Shown here in pieces: positions 5,247 through 6,254 of a DNA stretch of 6,254 nt; positions within the stretch are counted from its first letter, which is position 1, and every line of letters starts with the position of its first letter. The translations under genes and the position numbers were made by a program. Origin of the DNA: Lentisphaeria bacterium. Its GTDB lineage: Bacteria > Verrucomicrobiota > Lentisphaeria > Oligosphaerales > Oligosphaeraceae. The stretch lies in contig JAEEXV010000158.1 in the NCBI GenBank assembly GCA_016287975.1, positions 1 to 6,254 on the forward strand, read 5' to 3'. A model generated the notes under the pieces. The model was not told the origin of the DNA. It saw only the letters and a program-made list of their open reading frames with translations, and did not search any database.

Positions 5247-5963
5247 ATGAAGAAGAGTTTCACCCTCATTGAATTGCTCGTGGTCATCGCGATCATTGCC
5301 ATTCTGGCGTCGATGCTGCTGCCCGCGCTCTCCAAGGCGCGGGCGAAGGCGCGCGCCACGGGGTGCGTCAGCAACCTGCGCCAGGCGGGGCTGGGGATGA
5401 TCCAATACGCGATGGACAACGACGGCCTGCTGCCAGATGCCCTGAAGAGCAACGTCGCGGGTGTGACCGACAACATGTTCTGCTGGCCGACGAAGATCGG
5501 CCCGTACACCGGCTACAAGTGGAAGTCCGGCCCCGCTATCTACCACTGCCCGGACGGGAAAGTGCGCTCGCCGAACTTCACGCGGGAGCAGAGCTGCGGC
5601 TATGGCCAGAACGTCTATACGACGAACAAGGAGCAGCATGAGGTGCTGGAGGGCGGCACGCATCGCGAGAGCCAGGTGTCGATGCTCTACGAGGCGGTGG
5701 TCGGCGACTACGAGATGCCTGCGGGCGGCGGCAAAGAGAACGGCCTGGTCCCCACCCTCACCAACATCAAGAAGGGGGATGTCATCGTCTTCCGCCATCT
5801 GGGGCGGTGCAACTACGTCGCGAAGGACGGCGCGGTGCGCAACGCCTCACGGGCGCCGTCGAATCCCATCTGGCCAGACCGCATGATCATGCTCGTCTAC
5901 AAGGACACGGATTCGAGCATGCAGGGGACCTGCTACTTCAACGGCGCCTACTCGGTCTATTGA
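5247..5963 (+). CDS. Pseudopilin with prepilin-type N-terminus and H-X9-DG motif
   Basis: This 238-residue protein has leader MKKS, then [19 protein letters not shown], the membrane and assembly helix of type IV pilin-like proteins, with Glu at mature position 5. The residue before the expected cleavage is Ser4, not Gly. His184, nine residues, then Asp194-Gly195 match the H-X9-DG processing-associated motif. The first 50 residues align closely with the left pseudopilin; the rest is largely different apart from the H-X9-DG spacing. Aromatic- and Gly-rich segments (about 80-125: [16 protein letters not shown], then IYHCPDG) suggest a beta-rich extracellular domain. It is preceded by array 2 and followed after 15 bp by a signal-peptide gene, so those two are likely co-transcribed. 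No strong promoter was found directly upstream, so read-through from the PHP promoter or an activator-dependent promoter is possible. It should be processed by a prepilin peptidase encoded elsewhere. Confidence 0.93.
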   Translation: MKKSFTLIELLVVIAIIAILASMLLPALSKARAKARATGCVSNLRQAGLGMIQYAMDNDGLLPDALKSNVAGVTDNMFCWPTKIGPYTGYKWKSGPAIYHCPDGKVRSPNFTREQSCGYGQNVYTTNKEQHEVLEGGTHRESQVSMLYEAVVGDYEMPAGGGKENGLVPTLTNIKKGDVIVFRHLGRCNYVAKDGAVRNASRAPSNPIWPDRMIMLVYKDTDSSMQGTCYFNGAYSVY

Positions 5964-5978
5964 CAGGGGGCTTCCACC

Positions 5979-6254
5979 ATGCGCGGCTGTCTGTTGGCGT
6001 TGTTGCTGTGCGTCGCGGCGCTTCCCGCTGCGGAGCGGCCGTTTCGGCTGAACTTCTGGATCGCCCCTGCGAGTCCGCCAGGCGCGTGGAAGCCCTCGGG
6101 GGAGGCCTTCCCTGCGGAACGGATCGTGGAGCGCGCGGCGGCGGCGGGATGCACGGACATCGATCTGTGCATGGACAATACGGACGCCATCTACTATGAC
6201 AGCAAGGTCGTGCCGATGAAACGCCTCTCGGCGGTGCCTGCGGACGGGATCGAC
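5979..6254 (+). CDS. Secreted protein of unknown function, C-terminus cut by window edge
   Basis: The frame is open from ATG 5979 to the window end (92 residues). Residues 1-18 (MRGCLLALLLCVAALPAA) form a Sec signal peptide with cleavage expected before Glu19. The mature part begins RPFRLNFWIAP, has a Pro/Gly-rich stretch (ASPPGAWKPSGEAFP), then an amphipathic helix and strand (IVERAAAAGCTDIDLCMDNTD). The helix-strand pattern 'AAAAGCTDIDL' recalls the early beta-alpha units of TIM-barrel hydrolases, but too little is present to name a family. A G-rich ribosome binding site (AGGGGG) lies 8 nt upstream. It starts 15 bp after the pseudopilin stop, mirroring the LamG-like gene in the left arm, which suggests a pseudopilin-partner relationship. 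Calling it exported is safe; any enzymatic role is a guess. Confidence 0.8.
   Translation, partial: MRGCLLALLLCVAALPAAERPFRLNFWIAPASPPGAWKPSGEAFPAERIVERAAAAGCTDIDLCMDNTDAIYYDSKVVPMKRLSAVPADGID

Overview
The window looks like a piece of a GC-rich Lentisphaerota (Victivallis-like) genome. The main evidence is two short-leader pseudopilins whose N-terminus ([16 protein letters not shown] followed by ASMLLPAL and SKAR) and downstream H-X9-DG motif are typical of the very large pseudopilin families of that phylum. The Planctomycete form differs (LIALLLPAVQAAREAAR-like). The phylum call is an inference from protein style; no rRNA or tRNA gene is present.

Layout: two transcription arms diverge from a regulatory region at about 3771-3909. 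The leftward (minus) arm reads: an AraC-family regulator (2877-3770), a G-rich tandem repeat array (2741-2881), a LacI-family regulator (1620-2684), a pseudopilin (709-1464), and a secreted LamG-like protein cut by the window edge (1-689). The rightward (plus) arm reads: a PHP-domain metallo-phosphoesterase (3910-4827), a hairpin, a second G-rich array (4900-5172), a second pseudopilin (5247-5963), and a signal-peptide protein cut by the window edge (5979-6254). In each arm a pseudopilin is followed within 15-19 bp by a secreted protein, so the locus holds two 'pseudopilin + exported partner' cassettes in opposite orientation.

Three sigma70-type promoters are readable: TTGCCA-17-TATAAT before the PHP gene, TTGCCT-17-TATAAT before the left pseudopilin, and TTGACA-16-TGCAAT before the LacI gene. 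Several operator-like elements accompany them: TTGCATCA repeated at a 21-bp step, a tandem decamer, and a 7-4-7 palindrome.

The most unusual content is the pair of related G-rich tandem arrays. One has a strict 31-bp unit; the other mixes 32- and 35-bp units. Each follows the stop codon of the first gene of its arm, each puts its G-rich sequence on that gene's sense strand, and each ends just before the next gene's upstream region. Both contain canonical G-quadruplex patterns. The combined picture is a sugar- or polymer-responsive locus with two regulators and two surface or secretion cassettes, but substrate and function cannot be read from the sequence.
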